A DNA stretch of 64,000 bases from Heterohyrax brucei (taxonomy: Eukaryota > Chordata > Mammalia > Hyracoidea > Procaviidae), in the NCBI GenBank assembly GCA_028571685.1, contig CM053156.1:89159049-89223048 (forward strand). The letters are read 5' to 3'. Each line of letters starts with the position of its first letter. Position 1 is the stretch's first letter. The notes below the pieces were generated by a model, which was given only the letters and a program-made list of their open reading frames with translations, was not told the origin of the DNA and searched no databases. The translations under genes were made by a program, and so were the position numbers. This document shows positions 1 through 9,559 of the stretch, in pieces.

Positions 1-1280
1 ACACATGCACCACCACACCCATACACTGCCCCCCACACATGTAAACATACCACAGCCACACACACACATGCTACCACATGTGCACACATGCTGCCATACA
101 CACATAAACACACCACACACACATGCTCACTGTCTCCTCCCACACTCATATGGGCATACATGCTCTCCAGGCACACACATTTTCACACAGACATGTGTAT
201 ACTCCCTGCAGACACACTCATGTACACTTACATGACACACATGCTGTTTCATCACATACACTCTTCACACACTGATGCACACTCACACACAATCTTACTT
301 AGACAACACACATACTGTCTCACATATATTCTTTCTCATCACACACACTGACAGACACAATTCTCTCCTCACACACACCCACTCTGTCACACTACCTCTC
401 CAAATGCACACACACGTTTACACACATACTGTGTCATCACACACACACTCTCCATCTCCTCACACACACTCACATATACACACACTCTCACATACACACA
501 TACATGCACACACACTCTCTCACATACACACGTACATGCACACACACTCTCACACACACTCTCACATATACACTCATACACACACTCTCTCACATACACA
601 CATACATGCACACACGCTCTCTCACATACACATGTACATGCACACACACTCTCTCACATACACACATACACGCACACATACTCTCACGTACACACGAACA
701 TGCACACACACTCACGTACACACATACATGCACACACACTCACGTACACACATACATGCACACACTCTCTCACGTACACACATACATGCACACACTCACG
801 TACACACGTACATGCACACACACTCTCATGTACACACATACATGCACACACTCTCTCATGTACACACATACATGCACACACTCTCACATACACATATACA
901 TGCACACACTCTCACATACACATATACATGCACACACACTCTCTCACGTAGACACGTACATGCACACACTCTCTCATGTACACACATACATGCACACACA
1001 TACTCTCTCACATACACACTCTCATACACACACTCCCTCACATACACACGTACATGCACACACACTCTCACATACACACATACATGCACACACACTCTCA
1101 CATACACATACATGCACACACTCTCACATACACACATACATGCACACACACTCTCTCACATATACACTCTCATACACACACTCTCTCACGTACACATGTA
1201 CATGCACACACACACTCACATACACACTCTCATACACACACTCTCTCACATACACACATACATGCACACACACACTCACT
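1..1280. repeat. CA-rich minisatellite array
   Basis: Tandem array of imperfect units of roughly 24-32 bp. Each unit combines CACATACACACATACATG with CACACACTCTCT, and variants substitute CACGTA or CATGTA. The first about 400 bases are less regular and the last about 800 are clearly periodic. The array starts outside the window. The array has almost no stop codons on either strand, so it yields long Thr/His-rich (+) and Val/Cys-rich (-) open frames that are not genes. Confidence 0.9.
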
Positions 1281-1384
1281 GAGCCACCCTGGGCTCCTTG
1301 CTCCTTCTCCTTCAGCACACCAAGCACCCCTTCTTAGGGGTCCCTTGGAGCAGTTTTGCCTAGGTGTCCTCCTAGGATGCCACC

Positions 1385-1560
1385 CAGCTGTCCCCCTGCC
1401 TCTTTTCCTTCTTCAGGTCTCTGCTTACACGTCACGTCATCAGCAGTCTTTCTCAGGAAGGCCTTCCTGGGTGCCTCTGCAATGTAACGCCCCTCCACCC
1501 CACCCTCCCTACCTCCCTTACTAGTTCATGTTTTCAGTATGATTGATCAGCATCTGATAG
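1385..1560 (+). mobile_element. L2 LINE 3'-region fragment
   Basis: The stretch GGTCTCTGCTTACACGTCAC ... GAAGGCCTTCCTGGGTGCC ... CATCTGATAGACACTACAT follows the order of the well-known L2 3' region (gcttaaatgtcacc, aggccttccctgacc, cttatcaccatctgaca). It is an ancient, diverged fragment without the terminal tail. About 100 bases between it and the minisatellite show nothing recognisable. Confidence 0.55.
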
Positions 1561-1571
1561 ACACTACATTA

Positions 1572-1730
1572 GAGTCCCTGGGTGGTACACATGGTGGGCA
1601 CACTCACCTGCAAACCTGGTACAAAGGTCAGCCATTGAAAATCCTGTGGAAGGTAGTTGTACTGTCACACATGTGAGGTCACTGTAAGTCAAGGTTGACC
1701 TGATGGCAATTGGTTTTGTTATACCAGTTT
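1572..1730 (+). mobile_element. AfroSINE, diverged
   Basis: Begins CCCTGGGTGGTACACATGG, ends TTGACCTGATGGCAATTGG followed by TTTTGTT. This is the head-to-tail order of the window's dominant SINE. The middle is eroded. Confidence 0.7.
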
Positions 1731-1869
1731 ATTATACGGTCCATAGAGTAAAGATTTCCTTCTCAGACTGGGACCTGGCCCCTGAAAGTTGTTTCATAAA
1801 TATTTGCTAAACACATTAAAATGATGAGGCTTTTTATCCATGAACATGGTACACATCATAGCATAGTTA

Positions 1870-2335
1870 GATCTTTTTCCTTCCTTACTAAAATTTACTT
1901 TTTCCTCTATAAAGGACTTAGTATCTCTTGTTAGATTTTATTCTTATCTATATTTTAGGATATGTATATATATATATTTGTGTGTGTGTGTGTGAGAGAG
2001 AGAGAGGGGTGAACTCCATTTTAAAATGTGACATGATCTCAAGTGTGTTTCCATATTTTGGGGGAATACAGCTAGTTTTCATTAATTGTTCTTGTGTCTA
2101 CCTGCTTCATTTAACTTATTTATTAATTCCCAGAGTTTTCCTGTTGAGTCTTTTATTTTCCTATGCAGAAAATTATGTCACCTGTAATTTGTGATATTAT
2201 TGATTTCTTCCTCTCCAGTCCCTTTAGTCTGTGTTTTGTCTTGTTTTTGCCATGTTATCTAGGACCTCCAGGGTCATGTTGAATAAATTGGTGATAATCA
2301 GCATCCTCAGTTTGTTTCCCACTTTAATATGAGGA
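1870..2335 (-). mobile_element. L1 ORF2 fragment (antisense)
   Basis: Antisense L1 reverse-transcriptase region. Landmarks are TTATGTCACCTGTAATTTG, GACCTCCAGGGTCATGTTG and AATAAATTGGTGATAATCAG, matching the L1 antisense order around the catalytic region (atcatgtcatctgcaaa, gacttccagtactatgttgaa). A TA/TG/GA microsatellite at about 1964-2007 interrupts it. It is ancient and non-coding. Confidence 0.65.
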
Positions 2336-2355
2336 TGAAAACCAAGCTCCCAAAT

Positions 2356-2520
2356 GAACCCAGCTGCAGATTAGAATTGCCTGGGGAGCTTACACACACT
2401 CATCACTGAGCTCCGCCCCCACGGCATCATAATTAACAGGTCCTGAGTGAGGCTGAGCACAGTGGGAAATCTCCCAGGAGAATTCAGTCTGTATCCGTGT
2501 TCTGTGCTGAGAGCCCAGCC
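2356..2520 (+). mobile_element. MER5-like hAT (Charlie) DNA transposon remnant
   Basis: GATTAGAATTGCCTGGGGAG, GAGCTCCGCCCCCACGG, ACAGGTCCTGAGTGAGGC and GTGTTCTGTGCTGAGAGCCC keep the order of the non-autonomous MER5A consensus (agaatcacctggagggc, gggccccacccccag, aggtctggggtgggg, tttgagaaccac). Terminal inverted repeats are eroded. Confidence 0.6.
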
Positions 2521-2547
2521 CTTGATTATGATGACTCTCACCCCCTC

Positions 2548-3101
2548 TGTGGTGGTCAGGATTATGTCAACTTAGCTACTCCATATTTGGCTGCTGTATT
2601 AAGTGGCAGGGTGGGGTCTGTGGTGGCTTCCCGCCCCTCAGCTCTCGTCTCTCGACCTTCCACTACTACTGCTGGTCTGCTCACGTAGCCAGGAGCTCCT
2701 GCTCTCTTCTTCCAGCCTCTGGTTCCTGGACTTGAACTAGCAGCTGTTGGATTCATCAATCCTTATAGTTGGCACCTGAGAATCCTGTTCCCTGACCTGC
2801 CGATCCTGGGTTTGCCAACCTCTGCCGCTCCGTCTCACCACCAGCTTGGGATCCACCAACCTACACAACCAGTGATCTAGAACTCTGGTCTCTGGTCTGC
2901 TGACTTTGAGTTCATCAGCTTCCGTGGCCACGTGAGGCTTGTGCCAGAATTTGGGACGTTCAGCTTCTGTGAGCCATTTCCTATCTATATTTATCTATAG
3001 ATATCTGTATCAATATTTATCTATCTATACACATTATAAATCTTTCCTTGTACCTACATGTGTTACTGGTTTTGCTTCCCTGGAAAACCCAGCCTGAAAC
3101 A
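2548..3101 (+). mobile_element. LTR-like dispersed repeat, family not identified
   Basis: About 554 bp bounded by TGTGGTGGTCAGG and CCCAGCCTGAAACA, i.e. TG...CA ends as in a solo LTR. Near the right end are TATCTATA-type short repeats (2983-3035), then a segment like TGGTTTTGCTTCCCTGGA, a common 3' motif of mammalian dispersed repeats. No paired LTR and no internal region are seen. Alternative: a DNA-transposon-derived medium reiterated repeat. Confidence 0.4.
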
Positions 3102-3420
3102 CTCTCCCTTGTCTTCAGCCGGCAGTACAGCCTCAGAGTGTGGACATGGAAACTGCCCGCCAGGTCTCTCTGATTTCCTGGCCCTTGGGGAATTTCAGTT
3201 TCTTTCATGCAAGCTTGTCTATACATTTAAAAGCTCTTTTGTCAGGTTCTATCTACCGCTTCTCGCCCATGTAGCAGAAAGCAGTGCCATATCCACTCTG
3301 CTCCAAGTTAAAAATCTCTTCACCAACTCTTTGGATACTCAGATCCCTACAGGTGAGGCTCTGGGCTGCTGTCTACTTAAATAACCATAGAACCTGGGAC
3401 ATTTTCTCAGCCCACAGTTC
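3102..3420. other. Non-repetitive stretch
   Basis: I see no repeat or coding signal. A single donor-like ACAGGTGAGG at about 3348 has no convincing partner exon. Confidence 0.5.
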
Positions 3421-3619
3421 CAAAACAAAAAACTCACTGCCATCCAACCCATTTAGACTCATAGTGACCTTACAGGACAGAGTAGCACTGTCCATAGGCT
3501 TTCCAGGGTGTGGAAGCCAACTTCCTCATGTTTCTCCTGCAGAGCTCCTGGTGGGTTCAAGCCACCAGCCTTCTGGTTAGCAGCTGAGCACTTAACCACT
3601 GCAACACTAGGGCTCCTTA
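3421..3619 (-). mobile_element. AfroSINE, antisense
   Basis: Reads CACTGCCATCCAACCCATTT, ACTCATAGTGACCTTACAGG ... GGTTAGCAGCTGAGCAC, TTAACCACTGCAACACTAGG. This is a near full-length reverse-complement copy, with a segment around TGGAAGCCAACTTCC typical of the longer variant. Confidence 0.85.
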
Positions 3620-3729
3620 AGCCCCCTTAACTGTCTTTGCACACTAAAATATCCCAGGAAACTCCTAAAAATCATTAAGTCCAGGGTGTCCCATACACTC
3701 AGGTGGTCAGAATCTCTGACAGTAAGACC

Positions 3730-3945
3730 TTCTTGTGGTGGTTGTTGGGTGCTATTGAGCTGACTTTTGACTCTCACCAACCCAAGTGACAGAGTGCAAT
3801 TGCCGCATAGGGTTTTCTGGGCTGTCATCTTTATTGGGACAGATTACCAGGTCTTTTATCCACATAGCTGCTGATGGGTGCAACCCTTGGACTTCTGACT
3901 TACTGGTAAGACCCTTAACTGTAGGCCTGCCAGGGCTTCTCTGGG
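3730..3945 (-). mobile_element. AfroSINE long variant, antisense
   Basis: Starts in GGTTGTTGGGTGCTATTGAG and contains TTTTCTGGGCTGTCATC, the module that marks the long form, then AAGACCCTTAACTG and CAGGGCTTC at the head end. Confidence 0.8.
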
Positions 3946-4123
3946 TAGGACCTGGGCTACAGTAGTTAGAAGGCTTTCCAGGTGGTGCCAACAGGCCCCC
4001 AAAGCTGACAGCCAGAAGCAAACAGCATCCGTTCCAGAATCTGCCCCAGACCCACCCAGACAGGCTTTCAGGGAGGGCCCTGGGAGGCAGCACGCTGCAG
4101 GAGTGTCTCTGGGAATGCCACTC

Positions 4124-4744
4124 TGTTATGTTGCTCTCACAAAAATGCCACAAGAGGTGGCTTTGCCAAACAGAAGTTTATTTTCTCACAGTTTAGGAGA
4201 CTGAAATTCCCATTTCTGGTCATGCCTTCAGGGAAAAGTTTTCTCCGTGTTTGTTCTAGGGAAAGGTCTTCATATCTGCCAGTTTCTGTTCCTTGGTTCC
4301 TTGGCTGTCTTCACAGGACTTAGTGTCTACTACCCCCCCACCCCAATCCCCGCTTGGGTTTGCTGATGCTTAATCTGATTTTTTATATCTCAAAGAGATC
4401 GATTTCAACCACACTCTATAGTTACATGGCCACAATAACATAAAAAAGGAAGCCCATTCCCAGATGGGATTGTAACCACAGGTACAGGGGGTAGAAGGAG
4501 CCCTAGTGGTGAGACAGATAAGAGTTTAGCAGCTAATTCAGTGGTTTGAACCCACCAGTGGCTCCAAGGGAGAAAGATGTAGCAGTCTGCTTCTATACAG
4601 ATTAGAGCCTTTGAAACCCTACAGAAGAGTTCTGTTCTGTTACGGGGGCTGCTATGGTAGCAATCAGTTAGATGGCAGATAACAACAATATAAGGATTAG
4701 AATTTACACCACATATTTTGGGGGAACACCATTTAATCTATAGC
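4124..4744 (-). mobile_element. MaLR-type solo LTR, antisense, with nested SINE
   Basis: Left end TGTTATGTTGCTCTCAC, then TTTATTTTCTCACAGTTTAG, TTATATCTCAAAGAG, and right end TATTTTGGGGGAACACC ATTTAATC. These are the antisense marks of a MaLR/MLT-like LTR: polyadenylation region left, U3 right. A SINE at 4497-4690 splits it. No internal region is present, so this is a solo LTR. Confidence 0.75.
4497..4690 (+). mobile_element. AfroSINE long variant inside LTR
   Basis: GAGCCCTAGTGGTGAGACAG, TGGTTTGAACCCACCAGTGG, AGAAAGATGTAGCAGTCTGC, ATTAGAGCCTTTGAAACCC. It inserted into the LTR above, so it is younger than that LTR. Confidence 0.85.
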
Positions 4745-5107
4745 AATTAGAATACCGGCAAAGTTGGGGCAGGTTCTGCCCCTGCCTGTACCCCCGTCCC
4801 TGGCCAAGTGGCCTGGAGATCCAAGCAGCGCTATAGAAACAGTGTTCCCTCATCACACCTGAACACACTAGGTCCAGGCCGCTTCTGGACTGTTTGGTCC
4901 AACAACCAGCAAATTTGGGATTCTTAACCCCGAAGGACCTCGCATTCCTGCTGGGTGGTTGTTAACTGGTCCATTTCTTCATTTGCTGAGTTGTTGTTAG
5001 GCTTCTCCCCTCTGTCACAACCGGGTCCTTTATTTCTCTTTTGAGTACTCACCCTGCTGAGCGTGGTTGCGTCATTAACCTCCCAGCTCACTCTGTTGGA
5101 AACCTCC
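4745..5107. other. Non-repetitive stretch
   Basis: Mixed-composition sequence; no repeat, splice pair or coding frame recognised. Confidence 0.5.
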
Positions 5108-5342
5108 ACATTCATAGGAGAAAGGAAGGGATGGAGGGACGGAGGGGAGGAGGAAGGGATGGAGAGAGAGAAAGAGGGAGGAAGGAAAGAAGGAAAGGAG
5201 GTAGGAACGGGGGGAAGAAGGAAGGAAGGAGGGAGGGAAGGATGGAGGGAAGCAGGAAGGGAGGGAGGGAAAGAAAGAAGGAAAGAGAGAGAGTGAAAGG
5301 GAAGAAGAAGGGAAGGAGGGAGGGAGGAAAAGAAAACAAGCA
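5108..5342. repeat. Polypurine GGAA/GGGA tract
   Basis: About 230 bases nearly free of pyrimidines on the + strand, built from GGAAGG, GGGAGG and GAAAGAA runs. Strand asymmetry of this kind favours triplex (H-DNA) structure. Long Lys/Gly/Glu-rich and Ser/Pro/Leu-rich open frames across it are composition effects. Confidence 0.9.
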
Positions 5343-6689
5343 AGCGAGCAAGCTCAGTCTCAAGACGTGGCGAGAGTCTTCTGATACAGTTAAGTGGCCG
5401 CGAGCCTGGGGCTGACTCCAGGGCAGCTAACAAGAGAACAAAGCGGGTCGACACAGGGCTCTCAGCAGTAGGCAGCAGCGTATCAATCATCGACAGGGCA
5501 GTTCACACCCAGAGGTACTCAGCCCTATCTGGGCACCAAGAGAGCGGAGAGCCATCAGACACAGGCACAATGCCGAAGGAGCTCAGGGCCTCGGTAAGAG
5601 ATGGACAAGCCAAGAGAAGCTATCATGTGGCTGGGACATCTCAGGAGGATGGACGTGGGACACAACTACATTTTCAGGGAGTCAAGATGGTGTGCCCCCC
5701 AGGGGCCCTCTGTGGAAAGACAGAAGGGGCACTTTAGTTGTCACCTAGGTAAAGGGTCAACTGTCAGAGGAAATGAAGCTAGGTGCTGGTGACAACCCAG
5801 GTTGCAGAGGCAGAGAGAGGTAAACAGGGGCATGCCCTAGAGGAAGACACCCAAGAGCTGCTGCGTCAGTGCCAGGGTTTTCCACACAGCCCGGTCCACA
5901 TGGGACGCTGTCCCCAGCTCCCTCTGCCGCTGGAAAATCCAGTCGGGGCTCTGATGAAGATGCACACTTAATTAATGGGGATAAGTCATTAATTTACAAG
6001 CTGGCTAATCAATAGGCAGCTTAATCTCCTTAGGCGTCTGAGGACTCGCGGAGTGCCCCCTGTTTACTCTGCTGGTTAGCCTCATTCCGTGTCATCAGCC
6101 CCTTGGTGGCTGTGAACGAACAGCACTGGTCCCCACAGAGAAACCTGACGGATTCATTTCCAGTGCCTTGTTTTTCTTCTGTATGTGAATGGCACGTGAC
6201 AAGCCCACAGGGGACGATGGCATTTCCGGTCAGGAGAAACAAGCACCCTTCTGTTTATTGCATGATTTCAAATCCATCTTTCTTCAACTCCACCCAGCTA
6301 CTGAATATTCTTTTTTGTATTTACATATTCAAGACCTAAGGACGTAATTATATGTGAGGTTTTATGACTAATTATATCATTCTAAGAGCAATGAGGCTTT
6401 GGGACCCCTCGAAAAAAAGCAAGCAAAGCACACAGGTGACAAAGTGTCTGGAGCCTCAGGTGACCTGTATGTTGGGGACTCTATGCCTGTACACAGGGGC
6501 AGGACAGAAGGTAAATGATCCTCACAGTAGACTGTCTCATTAAAATGTAGATTCTAATTCAGTAAAAGTAGGGTAGAATGCATTGGACGCTTCTTAGAAA
6601 TCCAAATTTCTCAGCAGGGGTTTGAGTAAGAGGGAGCCAGTTAGAAGCCCTGGAAACAGTCAACGGCACACTCAACGCAACAATTTGTA
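5343..6689. other. Non-repetitive stretch with AT-rich TAATTA cluster
   Basis: No interspersed repeat recognised over about 1.3 kb. At 5968-6035 there is a cluster of homeodomain-like cores (TTAATTAATG, TCATTAATTTAC, GGCTAATCAATAGG, GCTTAATCTCC). This could be a conserved regulatory block, but nothing here proves function. Confidence 0.4.
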
Positions 6690-7034
6690 CAGTTCACCGA
6701 CTGATTATACCCTTCATTGTGCAATGCTATTCTTATCGTCAGATCCAAAATCATTCCATCACCATTAACATAAACTCCCCGACCCTTGGGTAACCTCCAC
6801 CCCACTTCTGCTTCCTTCCATTCCTGGTAAATTTGAGTAATCTTTGGTTTCTATGTATTTCCTTATTTTGGATAAAGGCATTCATTCTGTGTTTGTCTTA
6901 CTGCGCATCAGGAGCTCAGGTTGCTTTATGACTACGTAGCATCTCGTTGCATGTGTGGACCACGTGTTCTCTGTCCATTAGTCTGTTGATGGATATGTAG
7001 CTTGTTTCCACTTTTTGGCTCTAATATCCTGATA

Positions 7035-7203
7035 GAAACCCTGGTAGCACAGTGGTGAACTGCTAAGGCTGCTCACCAAAAGGTCAGCAATTCAAATCCA
7101 ACAGGTTCTCCTTGGGAACTCTATGGGGAAGTTCTGTTTTGCCTTATAGGGTTGCTATGAGTTGGACTCAACTCAGTGGCAACAGGTTTGGTTCTTTGGT
7201 TTT
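7035..7203 (+). mobile_element. AfroSINE, full length
   Basis: GAAACCCTGGTAGCACAGTG head, CAATTCAAATCCAACAGG (B-box-like), TCCTTGGGAACTCTATGGGG, tail ATGAGTTGGACTCAACTCAG and TGGTTCTTTGGTTTT. One of the better preserved short-form copies. Confidence 0.93.
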
Positions 7204-7207
7204 AATG

Positions 7208-7352
7208 CCCTGATGGCCCCATGACTAAGTGCTTGGCTGCTAACCAAAAGTCAGTTGTTCCGTTCTACCAGAGACTCCTTGGAAACTGTATGGGGAAGTT
7301 TCATCCTGTCCTACGGGTCACTGTGCATCAAACTCAATGGCAACTTTTTTTT
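7208..7352 (+). mobile_element. AfroSINE, second copy in tandem
   Basis: GATGGCCCCATGACTAAGTG head, ACTCCTTGGAAACTGTATGG, tail TCAAACTCAATGGCAAC. It lies 4 bases downstream of the previous SINE in the same orientation. The second probably landed in the A/T-rich tail of the first. Confidence 0.85.
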
Positions 7353-7495
7353 TAATGCCATCGGAGAGATGCTAGTATTACTGTGTAATACCTAGACAAT
7401 ATTTGCTAATGAATCTCTTTTATAAATTATAGTTTTTGTTTTGAAATAATTATAGATTCACATGCAGTTGATAAGACACATGTAAAGACGTCTGT

Positions 7496-8012
7496 TAGAG
7501 CAGAACTAGGTGAGTCACAGAAATATCACTGAGGGGATGCTTTAACAGAGGAAGGGTTATTCTTACACAGTCTGGTAGGCTCAGAGTTCAAATTTAGGAT
7601 GTCTGCGCCAGAGGAAGGGTTTCCCCTTGTCAGTTCTAGAGGAAAGTCTGGTGCTGCATCAGTCTTTGTCCAGGGAGCGTCTTGGCACAGGAACCTAGGT
7701 CTGAAGGACGTGCTCTTCTCCTGGCACCGCTTGCTTGATGGTGTGAGTTTCCAAATTCTCTGCTTGCTTCTCCTTCCTTTTATCTCCTGTAGGGTGAAAG
7801 GGTTAAGGATGAGACAAGCCGTACTCCAGGGAAACGTCCTTTATAGTGGAGCAGGGAGGTGATCCTATGAAGGGATTTACAGTCCTACCCTAATCCTTTA
7901 ACACACAGCACAAGAAACTCACAAAATATTGGGAATCATGGCCCAGCTGCATGGCTACACATATTTTTGGGGAGACACAATTCAGTTCATAACAACATCC
8001 CTGGGTCCTTCA
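7496..8012 (-). mobile_element. MaLR-type solo LTR, antisense
   Basis: CTGTTAGAGCAGAACTAGG, GGTTATTCTTACACAGTCTG, CTTCTCCTTCCTTTTATCTC, AATCATGGCCCAGCTGC, and right end GGGGAGACACAATTCAGTTC. No internal region is present. Its open frames have no retroviral domains. Confidence 0.75.
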
Positions 8013-8038
8013 CTCGGGTTCTTCCTAATGGTTACATT

Positions 8039-8215
8039 ATTGCTGTTGTTGTTGTTAGGTTCTGACTCCCAGAGACCCTGTGCACAACAGAATGAAACAG
8101 TGCCTAGTGTTGCCTCCTCCCGCCTGAGCCTGTTGTTGCAGCCAGTGTCCATCTGTCTCACTGAGGGACTGCCTCTTTTTTGCTGACCCTCTACTTTACC
8201 AAGCGCGATCCCCAA
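8039..8215 (-). mobile_element. RTE-type LINE 3' end, antisense
   Basis: The left edge has a (TTG)n-like tail followed by TTAGGTTCTGACTCCCAGAG. Read on the minus strand it encodes KVEGQQKRGSPSVRQMD then TVSFCCAQGLWESE. These match the last residues of the better preserved RTE copy at 55.2-57.0 kb (KEEGQQKRGRPSMRQTD). It is a 5'-truncated copy. Confidence 0.8.
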
Positions 8216-8649
8216 TGGAAACTTCTTGCAAGAGCATAATGGAATATCGTGACCTGATTTCCTTTTGTAACAAAGAGAGCGCCAGCCTCCGGCTCAGCCC
8301 CTTCTCCATGGAGCTGGAATTCACCAAGGGTGTTTCAGTTGATTAGACTTAGTTTCAAGAGTTACCTCCAATTTATAACAAATGATACCGGTTTCCCATT
8401 TGCAATAATGATAAAAGTCTCCTCTCTAAATTGATTTAAGTATAAAAATTGAGTTATTTGAAAGAGTGTGTTACATAAATGATTGTGCTCCCGGTGTAGA
8501 GATATGGAAAAATCAAGGAACATGATTGAATTAAGGGAACCCCTGAAATAGGCCACCACGTCGAACATGCCCAGACCTGACGTTTCTACATGCATCGCTA
8601 CTGTGAGTGTAACGCAGTGTGGACAGTACGCGTGCATTTTTGCCTTTCA
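8216..8649. other. AT-rich non-repetitive stretch
   Basis: No repeat recognised. 8330-8560 has several ATTTGCAATAATGAT / GATTGAATTAAG-like AT-rich motifs without simple repetition, which is compatible with a conserved non-coding element but unproven. Confidence 0.35.
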
Positions 8650-8900
8650 TTCCCACAATATGTATTTACTGGGTGCCTGCGGCATGCAAAGACTGCACCA
8701 GGCCCTCCGGGTGAGTCGCAGACGAGAAGAACCCCACGTGTAGTAACATCACAGCAAGATTTCTTCCATCCTGTGAGGTGTGCACCTTCCAGGTGTCAGA
8801 TGGTGTTCTAGAAATGATGACACCCCACGAAAACTGAAGGGGTCCCAGCCTTCTTGGAGTTTGCAGCCAGCTGAGGAGGCATGCAAGAAGCAGTGTTAGT
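8650..8900 (-). mobile_element. L2 LINE 3' end, antisense
   Basis: TATGTATTTACTGGGTGCC and GGCATGCAAAGACTGCACC at left, GGGTCCCAGCCTTCTTGGAG at right. This parallels the L2 antisense order (tatttattgagtgcc, tgccaggcac ..., ccctgccctcatggag). The middle is diverged. Confidence 0.5.
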
Positions 8901-8911
8901 TCCCTAAAACA

Positions 8912-9090
8912 AATAAACAGAACAGCTCAATGCCCTCAAGTTGATTCTGACTTGATTTGTGTCTGAGTGGAACTGTGCTCCTGGGGATCTTAACGACCGG
9001 GACCTAAGGGAGGCAGAGTGCCCAGCCTTTATTCTGCCGTGCTTCCGGGTAAATTCAAGCTGCCAGCCTTTTGATTAGAAGTAACATGGA
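8912..9090 (-). mobile_element. AfroSINE, antisense, diverged
   Basis: CTCAATGCCCTCAAGTTGAT, TCTGAGTGGAACTGTGCTCC, CAAGCTGCCAGCCTTTTGAT. The order matches other antisense copies, but the head is missing. Confidence 0.6.
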
Positions 9091-9124
9091 AACTGGACCA
9101 CCCAAGGACCTTATCAATAAATCC

Positions 9125-9400
9125 CTGCAGAGTGGGCAGTTTCGGAGAGCGGGAATGCACTTTCTCACAGTTCTGGAAGCCAGGTGTCGGAACTCACCCC
9201 CTGCCCTCCCTTCCTCCCTCCTCTCCCCTTCCCCGGCTCTGTGAGGAGGTGGTTCCTCGTCTCTTTCAGCTTCTGGCAGCTCCGTGAGCTCATGGCTGAA
9301 GCCCCGCGTGCTGCCTTCCTTCCGAGTGTGATCCTATTTCCGTCTTGTCTCTCCTTGTACCAAACGCTATTTAGATGGGATTAGAATTACAGCCCTTTCT
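9125..9400 (-). mobile_element. Partial MaLR-type LTR, antisense
   Basis: GCACTTTCTCACAGTTCTGG AAGCC, then the CT-rich middle, CTGAAGCCCCGCGTGC and TAGATGGGATTAGAATTAC. It lacks the outer ends and is older or truncated relative to the other LTRs here. Confidence 0.55.
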
Positions 9401-9426
9401 GTTTGGTCCCTCTATGTGTTGGTGTT

Positions 9427-9463
9427 AAAAAAAAAAAAAAAAAAGAAAGAAAGAAAGAAAAAT
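9427..9463 (+). repeat. Poly(A)-(GAAA)n simple repeat
   Basis: An A run of about 18 followed by repeated GAAA. It could be the tail of an eroded retroelement, but no body is recognisable upstream beyond the LTR fragment. Confidence 0.9.
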
Positions 9464-9559
9464 TAGGATAACACCCTTAGGAAAATGCCTGGTGGGGGGT
9501 GCAGTTGGCAAGCAGGCATAGAAGGCATATGTTATTGGGTAAAAACACAACGAACTGAT

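Larger units (their letters stand above)
6690..7495 (-). mobile_element. Ancient L1 3' UTR fragment, antisense, split by two SINEs
   Basis: CCATCACCATTAACATAAAC, TTTGTCTTACTGCGCATC, GTCCATTAGTCTGTTGATGG, TTGTTTCCACTTTTTGGC follow the antisense order of the old L1M/L1ME 3' UTR. After the SINE pair at 7035-7352, GAAATAATTATAGATTCACA continues the same element. Confidence 0.6.

Noticed and set aside
1-1280. CRISPR array
   Set aside because: Repeat units are contiguous and imperfect without unique spacers, and the rest of the window is mammalian.
275-1282. 335-codon His/Thr-rich open frame and its antisense Val/Cys-rich counterparts
   Set aside because: Produced by a CA-rich minisatellite that lacks stop codons; no start context, domain or non-repeat portion.
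4924-5490. 188-codon minus-strand frame rich in Ser, Pro and Leu
   Set aside because: Spans the polypurine tract; composition-driven.
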